From assembly GCF_001613105.1 (NCBI RefSeq), contig NZ_BDBS01000031.1, positions 1 to 64,000 of the forward strand: a stretch of 64,000 nt of DNA, written 5' to 3'. Positions within the stretch are counted from its first letter, which is position 1. The number at the start of each line of letters is the position of its first letter. Source of the DNA: Nocardia pseudobrasiliensis NBRC 108224 (GTDB taxonomy: Bacteria; Actinomycetota; Actinomycetes; Mycobacteriales; Mycobacteriaceae). Positions 16,571-24,809 of the stretch are shown here, piece by piece. A program made the position numbers and the translations under genes. A model generated the notes under the pieces. That model did not search any database. It had not been told where the DNA came from and worked only from the letters and a program-made list of their open reading frames with translations.

Positions 16571-17766
16571 AGCGCGACGGTCTGCCGGGCGACCTCGGAC
16601 CAATCGAATTCCGCCATGGCGCGATCGCGGCCCGCGATGCCCATCGCGCGCGCCAGCGCCGCATCGCCTGCCACGGCATTGACCGCCTCGGCCAGGCCGC
16701 GCTCGTAGGCCGCGGTGTGCTCGCCGTCGTAGTGCACCAATCGGCCGGTGACGCCGTCGGCCACCACCTCCGGAATACCGCCCACATCCGAGGCCACGAC
16801 CGCGGTCCCGCAGGCCATGGCCTCCAGATTCACGATGCCCAGCGGCTCGTACACCGAGGGACAGACGAAGACCGTTGCCGCGGCGAGAATCTGGCGCACC
16901 TGTTCGGTGGGCAGCATCTCGCGCACCCAGAACACCCCGCCGCGACGCTGCGCGAGCTCGGCCACGGCCTCGGACACCTCGGCCTCGAGCGCGACGGTGT
17001 CGGGAGCGCCCGCGCAGAGCACCAGCTGGATGTCCGGATCGAAATCGCGAGCGGCGTGCAGCAGATGGGCGACGCCCTTCTGCCTGGTGATCCGGCCGAC
17101 GAAGGCCACGATGGGCAGATCGGTGCGCACGCCGAGATCGGCGAGTACGTCGGGGGCCTGGGCGATCGGGCCGCCGGGGTGCCAGGCCTGGGCGTCGATG
17201 CCGTTGTGCACCACGTGTACTCGCGCGGGATCGATCGTCGGATAGGCGGCGAGCACGTCGTGGCGCATACCCTCGCTGACCGCGACCACGGCGTCGGCGT
17301 ATTCCATCGCATTGCGCTCCGACCAGGACGACAGCCGGTAGCCGCCGCCGAGCTGTTCGGCCTTCCAGGGGCGGCGCGGTTCGAGCGAATGTGCGGTCAG
17401 CACATGCGGAATGCCGTACAGCGTGGCGGCCAGATGTCCGCTCAGGCCGGTGTACCAGGTATGCGAATGCACCACGTCGACACCGCCGACCGCATCGGTC
17501 ATGCGCAGTTGCGCCGACATCATCTGCAATGCGGAATTGGCGGCGTACAGCGTCGGATCCGGTTGGTGCACCACGGCATCCGAGCGCGGCACACCCATGC
17601 AGTGCACGGTGACATCGCAGATCGCACGCAACCGCGGGACCAGTTGCGTGACATGAACCCCCGCACCGCCGTACACCTCCGGCGGCCACTCACGGGTCAG
17701 CATCGCGACCCGCAGCCGCTCCGCGGGCCCCGTCGGCTCTGGACCGTCCTCCGCGCCGAAACTCAC
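16546..17766 (-). CDS. glgM: GT4 glycosyltransferase GlgM/GlgA-type (alpha-maltose-1-phosphate synthase)
   Basis: The 406-residue protein is a GT4 enzyme of the actinobacterial GlgA/GlgM type (Rv1212c). The N-terminus has MLTREWPPEVYGGAGVHV. GIPHVLTAHSLEPRRPWK and FVGRITRQKGVAHLL mark the two Rossmann domains, and VYEPLGIVNLEAMACGTAVV is the nucleotide-sugar-binding E-x7-E region. The mycobacterial enzyme joins ADP-glucose to glucose-1-phosphate to make maltose-1-phosphate for GlgE-dependent glucan and capsule synthesis. The GTG start is six bases after TAGTTT (17773-17778), so the mRNA is likely leaderless. It is divergent from glgC, its substrate supplier. Confidence 0.92.
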   Translation of the reverse strand: MSFGAEDGPEPTGPAERLRVAMLTREWPPEVYGGAGVHVTQLVPRLRAICDVTVHCMGVPRSDAVVHQPDPTLYAANSALQMMSAQLRMTDAVGGVDVVHSHTWYTGLSGHLAATLYGIPHVLTAHSLEPRRPWKAEQLGGGYRLSSWSERNAMEYADAVVAVSEGMRHDVLAAYPTIDPARVHVVHNGIDAQAWHPGGPIAQAPDVLADLGVRTDLPIVAFVGRITRQKGVAHLLHAARDFDPDIQLVLCAGAPDTVALEAEVSEAVAELAQRRGGVFWVREMLPTEQVRQILAAATVFVCPSVYEPLGIVNLEAMACGTAVVASDVGGIPEVVADGVTGRLVHYDGEHTAAYERGLAEAVNAVAGDAALARAMGIAGRDRAMAEFDWSEVARQTVALYDRIRKG

Positions 17767-17924
17767 TGCTCCAAACTAAACGCTTCGCGCCGACGTTGGC
17801 CACCGCGCCCGTCGCGACGCACCGCGGCAGCACCGGATGTTTCCGGCGTCGTTAGGGAAGCGGTACCTGGGGTACGTCTGGAGGAGCAACGAACGCAACA
17901 GCGAAACACGGTAGGTTGAGATAT
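17767..17924. promoter_or_regulatory. Divergent glgM/glgC promoter region with two leaderless-type -10 boxes
   Basis: On the minus strand TAGTTT (17773-17778) precedes the glgM GTG by six bases. On the plus strand TAGGTT (17912-17917) precedes the glgC GTG by seven bases. Neither gene has a Shine-Dalgarno sequence at a usable distance, though GGAGGAG occurs at about 17879-17885. The 158-bp spacer would let the two ADP-glucose genes be controlled together. Confidence 0.5.
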
Positions 17925-19139
17925 GTGAGGAGCCAGCCGCACGTACTCGGGATCGTGCTCGCCGGCGGCGAGGGCAAGCGTCTCTTCCCGCTCACCAAGG
18001 ACCGTGCCAAACCCGCGGTCCCGTTCGGGGGCGCGTACCGATTGATCGACTTCGTCCTGTCCAATCTGGTCAATGCCGGCTATCTGCGGTTGTGCGTACT
18101 CACCCAGTACAAGTCGCATTCGCTGGATCGCCACATCTCCCAGACCTGGCGGCTGTCCGGATTCACCGGCGAGTACATCACTCCGGTGCCCGCGCAGCAG
18201 CGGCTCGGGCCGCGCTGGTACACCGGCAGTGCCGACGCCATCATGCAGTCGATGAATCTGATCTTCGACGAGGATCCGGACTACATCGTCGTCTTCGGCG
18301 CCGACCATGTGTATCGCATGGATCCGGAGCAGATGGTGCAGCATCACATCGACTCCGGCGCCGGGGTGACCGTGGCCGGGATCCGTGTGCCGCGCGCCGA
18401 GGCCAGCGCGTTCGGTTGTATCGACTCCGACGAATCCGGGCGCATCACCGGATTTCTGGAGAAGCCCGTCCATCCGCCGGGGACCCCCGACGATCCCAAT
18501 GTCACCTTCGCGTCGATGGGTAACTACGTGTTCAGCACGAAGGTCCTCGTCGACGCCATCCGCGCCGACGCCGACAACTCCGACTCCGATCACGATATGG
18601 GCGGTGACATCATTCCCGCGCTGGTGACCCAGGGCGAGGCGGGCGTCTACGATTTCGCGCTCAACGATGTGCCCGGTTCCACCGATCGCGACCGCGGCTA
18701 CTGGCGTGACGTCGGAACCATCGACGCGTTCTACGACGCGCATATGGACCTGGTCTCGGTGCATCCGATCTTCAATCTCTACAACCGGCACTGGCCGATT
18801 CGCGGCGCCGCGGAGAATCTGCCGCCCGCCAAATTCGCCCAGGGCGGCCTGGCTCAGGAGTCGATCGTCGGCGCGGGCAGCATCCTGTCTGCGGCCACGG
18901 TCCGCAATTCGGTACTGAGCTCCAATGTCTTCGTCGAGGACGGCGCGACCGTCGAGGGCAGCGTGCTCATGCCCGGCGTCCGGGTCGGCCGCGGCGCGGT
19001 GGTCCGGCGCGCGATCCTGGACAAGAACGTGATGGTCGGCGAGGGCGAGATCATCGGGGTCGACCTCGAGCGCGACCGCGAACGCTTCGCGGTCAGCAAC
19101 GGCGGCGTGGTAACCGTCGGCAAGGGCATCTGGGTCTGA
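17925..19139 (+). CDS. glgC: Glucose-1-phosphate adenylyltransferase
   Basis: GlgC makes ADP-glucose from glucose-1-phosphate and ATP, the first committed step to glycogen and maltose-1-phosphate. The product (about 404 aa) has GIVLAGGEGKRLFPLTKDRAKPAVPFGG, the ADP-glucose pyrophosphorylase nucleotide loop. WYTGSADAIMQS and FLEKP are the catalytic and glucose-phosphate segments, and the C-terminal left-handed beta-helix runs from about residue 300. GTG at 17925 is chosen because it follows TAGGTT by seven bases; an upstream TTG would add three residues. It is the ortholog of Rv1213 and is divergent from glgM. Confidence 0.96.
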   Translation: MRSQPHVLGIVLAGGEGKRLFPLTKDRAKPAVPFGGAYRLIDFVLSNLVNAGYLRLCVLTQYKSHSLDRHISQTWRLSGFTGEYITPVPAQQRLGPRWYTGSADAIMQSMNLIFDEDPDYIVVFGADHVYRMDPEQMVQHHIDSGAGVTVAGIRVPRAEASAFGCIDSDESGRITGFLEKPVHPPGTPDDPNVTFASMGNYVFSTKVLVDAIRADADNSDSDHDMGGDIIPALVTQGEAGVYDFALNDVPGSTDRDRGYWRDVGTIDAFYDAHMDLVSVHPIFNLYNRHWPIRGAAENLPPAKFAQGGLAQESIVGAGSILSAATVRNSVLSSNVFVEDGATVEGSVLMPGVRVGRGAVVRRAILDKNVMVGEGEIIGVDLERDRERFAVSNGGVVTVGKGIWV

Positions 19140-19358
19140 CTACTGCCACCCCGGCGGCGCCGGCTCCGGACTGGCCGTACAGAACGGATAACAGGACCCC
19201 TTGGGAATATCGGTAGCCGGCTCGTGAAAGTCGCTCCCACTCACCAGAAGCAACACCAACAACGCCACGAACACCGCAATCCCCAACACCACAGCCACCA
19301 GCACCAGCCACCCCCGCGGCAACAAAGCCTCGACCAGTAGCCCGCGTTCGAACGCCAT
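19140..19358 (-). CDS. Small membrane protein with a Cys-PFCT tail (72 aa), paralog of the gene at 19614
   Basis: The family is not known to me. One membrane helix (about residues 15-40, LVLVAVVLGIAVFVALLVLL) is followed by LVSGSDFHEPATDIPKGSCYPFCT and a Pro-rich end. The pattern LLVSG-x2-F, then T-x-P-x-GSC-x-PFCT, is shared with the 77-residue protein encoded about 250 bases upstream on the same strand, so the two are paralogs. The ATG at 19358 has GAGGAGC upstream. The stop abuts the convergent glgC stop. The two exported Cys could form a disulfide outside the membrane. Confidence 0.65.
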   Translation of the reverse strand: MAFERGLLVEALLPRGWLVLVAVVLGIAVFVALLVLLLVSGSDFHEPATDIPKGSCYPFCTASPEPAPPGWQ

Positions 19359-19465
19359 CACAGCTCCTCTGCGCTACCGAATCGCATACTCGCCCAATAA
19401 TATCCGCTGCCCCCTCGAAAACCCCCGCCCGCCCCGAGCCGAACACCGAACAACCCGCACACGAA

Positions 19466-19596
19466 CAGCCCACTCACCTCCCCGCGCCCGGCACAGCCAC
19501 CTCCACCCTCAGCGCAGCCCACTCACCTCCCCCCCGCCCGGCACAACCACCTCCACCCTCAGCGCAGCCCACTCACCTCCCCGCGCCCGGCCGCCA
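19466..19596. repeat. Two and a half copies of a 49/50-bp direct repeat between the two small membrane-protein genes
   Basis: Copies begin at 19466, 19515 and 19565, each with CAGCCCACTCACCTCCCC, then a CGCCCGGC core and CCACCTCCACCCTCAGCG. The third copy is cut after the CGCCCGG core, where it forms the left arm of the hairpin at 19579-19610. The copies differ at only a few bases, which points to recent duplication. I see no ORF that would explain them. The stretch between 19359 and 19465 holds nothing recognisable beyond the upstream region of the 72-aa gene. Confidence 0.75.
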
Positions 19597-19610
19597 GGCC
19601 GGGCGCGGGG
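19579..19610 (-). terminator. Perfect 14-bp hairpin just after the 77-aa membrane-protein gene
   Basis: CCCCGCGCCCGGCC (19579-19592) is fully complementary to GGCCGGGCGCGGGG (19597-19610), with a GCCA loop. It starts three bases past the stop codon of the 77-aa gene and would stop transcription before the 72-aa paralog. There is no T-tract. The left arm is built from the last repeat copy. Confidence 0.65.
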
Positions 19611-19613
19611 TCC

Positions 19614-19847
19614 TCAGTGAGGTTGGGCTGGGTCCAAAGTTGTGGTGGTGCAGAACGGTTGGCAGGAGCCGGGGGTGGTTACGGGAACCGTGGTGGGATC
19701 GTTGTCGAAGTGGGCGCCGCTGACCAGGAGCATTACCAGGAGGGCTATGGAGAGGAGGATGGCCAGGAAGACCAGGGCGGGGCCGAGCCAGCCGGGGGGC
19801 ATGTGCTCGCCGAAGAACATTCCGTATTCGCCGTAGTCGCCGGCCAT
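19614..19847 (-). CDS. Small membrane protein with a Cys-PFCT tail (77 aa), paralog of the gene at 19140
   Basis: The protein has an N-terminal MAGDYGEYGMFFGEHMPPGW segment and one membrane helix (about residues 22-44). LLVSGAHFDNDPTTVPVTTP and GSCQPFCTTTTLDP follow, matching the neighbouring 72-residue paralog in order and spacing. GGAGG precedes the ATG by six bases, so it is translated. The function is unknown; the likely topology places the paired Cys outside the membrane. A perfect hairpin follows the stop. The 176 bases upstream, towards the ABC permease stop, hold no gene. Confidence 0.7.
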   Translation of the reverse strand: MAGDYGEYGMFFGEHMPPGWLGPALVFLAILLSIALLVMLLVSGAHFDNDPTTVPVTTPGSCQPFCTTTTLDPAQPH

Positions 19848-20023
19848 GACAGTCCTCCGCATTCGCAGCCGTCGGATACCCGGATGCTTATCGGGCACTG
19901 TGTTCGACCCGTCATCGATCGCATACCCATGGTGCGGTACCGAAACCGGCATCGGGTGCCATTTTCGTGACGACGAGAAAAACCTCGGCGGGCGGAGCGG
20001 GCGATTTCGTCACGATCGCGAAA

Positions 20024-21679
20024 CTACTGGCGCAGATCTCGCCGGTGGAAACCGAACAGCCCCACCACGATCAACGCGGCGGCGATCACCAGCATGATCA
20101 CCACGGGCGCGGCCCGGAACGATTCGGCGGGCACCTTGGGCAGGTGGCCGTAGGGATTCAGATCTTGAACCCAATGCGGCATACCGGAAACCGAGCCGAG
20201 CAGAAACAGCGCGATCCCCGCGGTGAACAGGCCCCACGCGACCGGCGCCCAGCGCGGCAACCATCCGAACAGCAGCACTGTCACGCCAACCAGCACCCAG
20301 ATCATCGGCGTCTGCACCAGCGCCGCACCGACCACCCGCGGCAGCTGCCCGCCGATATCGTGCGCGGCCGCACCGTATACCAATCCGCCGATCACACTCG
20401 ACACCAGCAGCGCCACAACGGGCCCCAGCAGGGCGTAGACCAGATGCGAGGCCGCCCAGCGAATCCGGCCGACCGCCCCGGTGAGCACCACCTCGGCCCG
20501 CTGACTGTTCTCCTCCGTATGCAGCCGTAGCGCAGCCGAAATGGCGTACGCGCCCGCGAACATCCCCAGAGCCATGAACCCGGTCGCGAGGAAGGCGTCC
20601 TCCATCGCCTGCGACCCACCGAGCCGGGCGAGAATATCCTTCACGGCCTTGCTGTCGCCGAGCTGATCGCCCAACCCGTGCACCACACTGCCGATCAGCA
20701 ACCCGTACAGCCCCAGCCCCACGGTCCACGCGACCAACGTGCCACGCTGCAGCCGCCACGCGAGCCCGAACGGCCCGCCCAATTCCGCCCCGGCCGCCGC
20801 CGGACCCGGCCGCTCGGCGATCAATCCCGCCCCGAGATCACGCCGCCCCAACAGGACATAGGCGATCGCGATCAATACGACCGCCGTCACGACATGCAGT
20901 AGCAGCACCGCGAAGTTGTCCTCGGCGAACGGCCGAACCTGCAGCGACCACCCCTGCGGCGACAACCAGCTGAACACACTGGCCGGACCGTCGGCTTCCC
21001 GGACATCGCCGACCGCCCGCAGCACGAAGGTCGTCGCCAGCACCGAGAAGGCGATCCCGCGCGCGGTCCGCGCACTCGTGCTCAACTGCGCGGCCACCGC
21101 CGCCACCCCCGCGAAGACGATGCCCGACCCGGCCAGCGCGAGCCCGAACGCGAGCGCGCCCCCACCGGGCACCCCAGCGCCCTTGATGCTCACCGCGGCA
21201 AGCAATCCGGCGATCAACGCGGCCCCGCACGTGAGCAGCAGCGCCGCGGTCAGATTGGCGTAGCGCCCGACACGCGTGGAGGCCAGCAACTCCTCGCGTC
21301 CGGTCTCCTCCTCGGCCCGGGTGTGCCGGATGAGCACGAGGATGGTCGCGATCGCGAGGAAGGTGAAGAACGGCCCCGCCTTCCACAGCCCGATACTGCC
21401 CAATTCGGTGCTGTAGGCCGGTCCGTACAGGGCCAGCTCGGCGGGATTGGTATTGATCGTATGTGCGTAGTTGGCCAGATCGGCCGGGGTCGACATGACC
21501 TTCTTCGTACTCGTGATGTACGTCGGCCCCAGCGGCAGCGACAGCAGGATCACCCACAGCGGCAATACGATTCGATCGCGGCGCAGATACAACCGCAGCA
21601 GTTGCAGCGTCCCGGTGAAATCCGAAGCGCCCCGCGATATCTCGGCCGGACGATGACGTGCGACGACGGCGGTGGTCAT
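20024..21679 (-). CDS. ABC transporter permease (Rv1217c-like exporter)
   Basis: The 551-residue protein has about twelve hydrophobic segments in two similar halves, consistent with a fused ABC-2-type permease. A cytosolic RHTRAEEETGREELLASTRVGR loop in the first half has a matching ALRLHTEENSQRAEVVLTGAV loop in the second; such E-E-rich coupling loops contact the ATPase. The M. tuberculosis counterpart Rv1217c-Rv1218c has been linked to drug efflux. The ATG overlaps the ATPase stop by four bases (21676-21679), so the two subunits are made together, downstream of the TetR gene. Confidence 0.9.
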   Translation of the reverse strand: MTTAVVARHRPAEISRGASDFTGTLQLLRLYLRRDRIVLPLWVILLSLPLGPTYITSTKKVMSTPADLANYAHTINTNPAELALYGPAYSTELGSIGLWKAGPFFTFLAIATILVLIRHTRAEEETGREELLASTRVGRYANLTAALLLTCGAALIAGLLAAVSIKGAGVPGGGALAFGLALAGSGIVFAGVAAVAAQLSTSARTARGIAFSVLATTFVLRAVGDVREADGPASVFSWLSPQGWSLQVRPFAEDNFAVLLLHVVTAVVLIAIAYVLLGRRDLGAGLIAERPGPAAAGAELGGPFGLAWRLQRGTLVAWTVGLGLYGLLIGSVVHGLGDQLGDSKAVKDILARLGGSQAMEDAFLATGFMALGMFAGAYAISAALRLHTEENSQRAEVVLTGAVGRIRWAASHLVYALLGPVVALLVSSVIGGLVYGAAAHDIGGQLPRVVGAALVQTPMIWVLVGVTVLLFGWLPRWAPVAWGLFTAGIALFLLGSVSGMPHWVQDLNPYGHLPKVPAESFRAAPVVIMLVIAAALIVVGLFGFHRRDLRQ

Positions 21680-22593
21680 TTCGACACCTCCGCCAACTCG
21701 TGCCCCGCGCCGCCCCGCGAGTAGTGCCGTAGGAACAGCTCCTCGAGCGTCGGCGGCTGACTGACCAGACTGCGCACCCCGGCATCACCGAGAACGCGGA
21801 TCAGCTCACCCAGATGTTCGCTGTCGACCTGGCAGTGCAGGGTGCGGCCGTCGATGCTGACATCCTCTACGCCCGGTATCCGGCTGAGATCACCCGGCTC
21901 ACCGGACAATTCGGCCTTGATCGAGGTGCGCGACAGATGCCGCATCTCGGCCAGCGTGCCGCTCTCCACGGTCCGCCCCTCGCGGATGATCGTGACCCGA
22001 TCGCACAGCGCCTCCACCTCCGACAGGATGTGGCTGGACAGCAGCACGGTCGTACCGCGCTCGGCCGCCTCGCGGGCGCAGTCCCGGAAAACCTGTTCCA
22101 TCAGCGGATCCAGGCCCGAGGTCGGCTCGTCGAGCAGCAGCAGCTTCGCGGGGGAGGAGAACGCCGAGACCAGCGCGACCTTCTGTCGATTGCCCTTGGA
22201 GTAGGTGCGGGCCTTCTTACGCGGATCGAATTCGAAGCGCTCGATCAGCTCGGCACGCCGGTCGGCGTCGATACCGCCGCGCATCCGGGCCAGCAGATCG
22301 ATGGTCTCCCCGCCCGACAGCGACGGCCACAACGTGACATCGCCTGGTACATAGGCGATGTCGTGGTGCAGCGCGACCGCGTCGGACCACGGGTCGCGGC
22401 CCAGAATCCGGGCCTCGCCCGAGGTCTTGGCGAGAATGCCCAGCAGGATTCGAATGGTTGTCGATTTACCGGCCCCGTTGGGGCCGAGGAACCCGTGCAC
22501 CTCCCCCTCGGCGACCTCGAGGTCGAGACCGTCGAGGGCGCGCACCTGTCCGAAATGTTTGTGCAGATCTCGGACACTGATTGCCGATGACAT
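21676..22593 (-). CDS. ABC transporter ATP-binding protein (Rv1218c-like exporter)
   Basis: The 305-residue ATPase has Walker A GPNGAGKST, a degenerate signature YSKGNRQKV in place of LSGGQ, Walker B LLLLDEPTSGLD and the H-loop SSHIL. This pattern is typical of ABC exporters of the DrrA/CcmA-like group. A C-terminal extension of about 80 residues (TSIKAELSGEPGDLSRIPGV) is usual for that group. It partners the permease encoded next. The ATG at 22593 has AAGGAG upstream. The TetR-family gene 25 bases upstream on the same strand probably controls the whole operon. Confidence 0.92.
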   Translation of the reverse strand: MSSAISVRDLHKHFGQVRALDGLDLEVAEGEVHGFLGPNGAGKSTTIRILLGILAKTSGEARILGRDPWSDAVALHHDIAYVPGDVTLWPSLSGGETIDLLARMRGGIDADRRAELIERFEFDPRKKARTYSKGNRQKVALVSAFSSPAKLLLLDEPTSGLDPLMEQVFRDCAREAAERGTTVLLSSHILSEVEALCDRVTIIREGRTVESGTLAEMRHLSRTSIKAELSGEPGDLSRIPGVEDVSIDGRTLHCQVDSEHLGELIRVLGDAGVRSLVSQPPTLEELFLRHYSRGGAGHELAEVSK

Positions 22594-22618
22594 CGAATCT
22601 CCTTGTGAGATAAGGGTT

Positions 22619-23275
22619 TCACCGCTTCTTCTCGCGCAGGGTCTCCAGCGCGGAGGAATCGGCGAGCAGGCCATTGGTAAAGATTTCGACCGCCGGCAGC
22701 ATGACCTGGTCGGCGTAATCGCGTAGCGCTTGTCGATAGTCGAGTTTTCCGTCGTGCCGAGCGGCGTAGAGCTGCAGGAAGAAGAACAGTCCGCCGCCGT
22801 TGTGCAGCGCCAGATATCGCGCCGTCGCCTTCGGATCCTTTTGCGGCCGTAGCGTTCCGGCCTCGACACCGGTGGCGAGATAGCCCTCGACATCTTCGAC
22901 CAGATGCTCGTACAGCGTCACCGTGAGCGACCCCCCGGCTTGGAAACTGCGCATCATATAGGCGATATACGGCGCGAAATCCTCTATCTCCGCAAGGGAT
23001 TGGAGCAGCGTGCCCGATGTCGGGTTGCGCAGGTACTCCGTCTTCGCCTCGCGTATGAGATCGCGTACGTAATCGTCGCAGGCCGCTCGCAGCCCGTCCT
23101 TGGAACCGAAGTGATGGTTCACCAGTCCCGGTGACACACCGGCCGCGGCGGCGATGGCTCGCACGCCCACCCCGAAACCCTCCTCGCCGAAGGCGACGAT
23201 CGCGGCATCGCGAATGCGGGCGCGAGTGGTCAGATCTTCGGCGGATCCTTCCGATACGGCTGCTCTCTTAAACAC
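22619..23275 (-). CDS. TetR-family repressor of the ABC exporter (Rv1219c-like)
   Basis: The 218-residue protein has an N-terminal TetR helix-turn-helix (residues 15-62: ARIRDAAIVAFGEEGFGVGVRAIAAAAGVSPGLVNHHFGSKDGL, written here in pieces of the motif) and a mostly helical ligand domain. In mycobacteria Rv1219c controls Rv1218c-Rv1217c, and the same order is kept here. The GTG start lies within the first of two operator-like repeats and nine bases after a TAGTAT -10 box, so the mRNA would be nearly leaderless and autorepressed. No ribosome-binding site is visible. Confidence 0.9.
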   Translation of the reverse strand: MFKRAAVSEGSAEDLTTRARIRDAAIVAFGEEGFGVGVRAIAAAAGVSPGLVNHHFGSKDGLRAACDDYVRDLIREAKTEYLRNPTSGTLLQSLAEIEDFAPYIAYMMRSFQAGGSLTVTLYEHLVEDVEGYLATGVEAGTLRPQKDPKATARYLALHNGGGLFFFLQLYAARHDGKLDYRQALRDYADQVMLPAVEIFTNGLLADSSALETLREKKR

Positions 23276-23304
23276 ATGTTCAATATACTAAACGCGTGTT
23301 CAAT
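23270..23304 (-). promoter_or_regulatory. Twin operator-like repeats over the TetR/ABC promoter
   Basis: AAACACATGTTCAAT (23270-23284) and AAACGCGTGTTCAAT (23290-23304) are direct repeats 20 bases apart, each with a 6-bp palindrome (ACATGT, ACGCGT). Between them, on the minus strand, is TAGTAT, with TTGCGT 18 bases upstream as a candidate -35. A repressor bound here would block the promoter and the start codon. It is the obvious site for the TetR protein encoded next. Confidence 0.6.
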
Positions 23305-23355
23305 CGTCACGCAAGAGCCTTGTTACCTGGCGTTTCGTGACATCCGGCCGCTCGA

Positions 23356-24084
23356 TCAGTGGAGATTGCGCCCTTGGAAGGCGGCCAAACCCTCCTCGGC
23401 CACGGGGGCGTGCTCACCGCGCCCGCGCCGACTGCCCGCATAGGCCCACTCCCGCACCCCGGCCACCACCCGCGGCAGCAGCTCCACCCCCGGCGGCCGG
23501 TTCAGCACCGGATCGAAGAAGCCCGGCGCGGCATGTTCGCCGATCTCCGGACGCGACAGGGTGATCTCGGCCAGCGGGCGGGCCGGACCGAGCAGCGGGG
23601 CCGCGTAGAGAACGAACTCCAACCGATGCCCGTCGTGGTACTGCCCCAGCGAGTTCAACGAAACCGTCTGCGGCTGAGCGGAATCCGGTGCCGCGAACAC
23701 CCATTCGGGCGGGCCGCCGAAGAACGAGTAGGGCATCAGACTGCCGTATCGGGCCGCGGCCCAGCTGCCGACCGGCCGGAGCAGGAACCGACCGATCGGA
23801 CTCGTACCCGTGGTGGCCAGCGCCAGATCCCAGGGGCGATCCTGCCAATCCAGTACGCGCACAGCCAATCCCAACGCATCCGGAATTGCGGCGGGCATGC
23901 TGGTGGCCTTGGAGATGCGCGCCAGCACGGGTTTGTCGGGGGCGCCGATCAGTCCCCTGTAATCGTCGTCGATCGCGTGCAGGGCTCCGGTCAGCGACAG
24001 CCCCTCGGGATGAAAGACGCGAGCGTGGCGAACCCGCGCTATGGTCGAAAACGTCTGCGCGACAATACGATCCGGGAGCGCCAT
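23356..24084 (-). CDS. Catalase-related short protein
   Basis: The 242-residue product resembles the front half of the catalase fold. VRHARVFHPEGLSLTGAL corresponds to the V-H-A-R-G region, PVLARISKATS to the R-F-S strand, and DALGLAVRVLD with RPWDLALATTG to the D-x-R-G-x-A-x-(R/K)-F and W-D-L segments. No heme-proximal Arg/Tyr motif is visible and the length is half of a normal catalase, so classical catalase activity is doubtful. Such proteins are often annotated only as hypothetical or phosphodiesterase-like. It lies between the TetR gene and the O-methyltransferase, in its own unit. Confidence 0.6.
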   Translation of the reverse strand: MALPDRIVAQTFSTIARVRHARVFHPEGLSLTGALHAIDDDYRGLIGAPDKPVLARISKATSMPAAIPDALGLAVRVLDWQDRPWDLALATTGTSPIGRFLLRPVGSWAAARYGSLMPYSFFGGPPEWVFAAPDSAQPQTVSLNSLGQYHDGHRLEFVLYAAPLLGPARPLAEITLSRPEIGEHAAPGFFDPVLNRPPGVELLPRVVAGVREWAYAGSRRGRGEHAPVAEEGLAAFQGRNLH

Positions 24085-24161
24085 GAGATCACCTCAGCTC
24101 GGGCCGGAACAGTCGCACCGGCCGGTACATATAGCTGCCGCGATACCCGTTTCCGCGCGGG

Positions 24162-24809
24162 TTATCCCCGCGACGCGCAGAGCAATCCGTCGCCGACCGG
24201 AATCAGCACGCTGGTCAGATCCGGATCCTCGGCGATGGCGCGGGTGGCCGCCCGTACGGCCTGGGTGGCCGGATCACGTTGCGCCGGATCGGGAACCCTC
24301 CCGCCGAGCAGCGCGTTGTGCAGCAGGATCGCCCCACCCTCGCGCAGCAGCCGCACGGCCTGCGCGACGTACTGCGGATGTTCGAGCGGGGCGGCGTCGA
24401 TGAAGACCAGATCGTAGGCCCCGTCGGCCAGGCGCGGCAGCACATCCAGGGCGCGGCCGTTGATCAGCCGGGTGTGCGCGGGCGGTATCTCGGCCGTGCG
24501 GAACGCCTCCCGGGCCGCGCGCTGATGTTCCGGTTCGGAGTCGATCGTGGTCAGCGTGCCGTCCTCACGCATGCCGTCCAGTAGCCACAACCCGCTGATG
24601 CCCGCGCCCGTACCCACCTCGACGACCGCCCGCGCGCCCAGCAACTGGGCGTACATGCTCAGCAACGCACCCACCGACGGCGGCACCGGCGCGGCGCCCA
24701 ACTCGGTGGCCCGTTCGCGCGCCGCCACGAGAATCTCATCCTCGACGACCGATTCCTCGACATAGGCGAGGTTGCGCTGCAGGGCCGCTGCGGTGGATAA
24801 CTGACTCAC
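24162..24809 (-). CDS. SAM-dependent O-methyltransferase (Rv1220c-like)
   Basis: The 215-residue protein is a class I, catechol-O-methyltransferase-like enzyme. VVEVGTGAGISGLWLLDGM is motif I, LTTIDSEPEHQRAAREAF the acidic SAM-ribose strand, and YDLVFIDAAPLEHPQY the metal-binding IDA motif. The substrate is unknown. The GTG at 24809 is seven bases after TAGCCT (24817-24822) on the minus strand and gives the family length. It is divergent from sigE, as Rv1220c and Rv1221 are. Confidence 0.9.
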   Translation of the reverse strand: MSQLSTAAALQRNLAYVEESVVEDEILVAARERATELGAAPVPPSVGALLSMYAQLLGARAVVEVGTGAGISGLWLLDGMREDGTLTTIDSEPEHQRAAREAFRTAEIPPAHTRLINGRALDVLPRLADGAYDLVFIDAAPLEHPQYVAQAVRLLREGGAILLHNALLGGRVPDPAQRDPATQAVRAATRAIAEDPDLTSVLIPVGDGLLCASRG

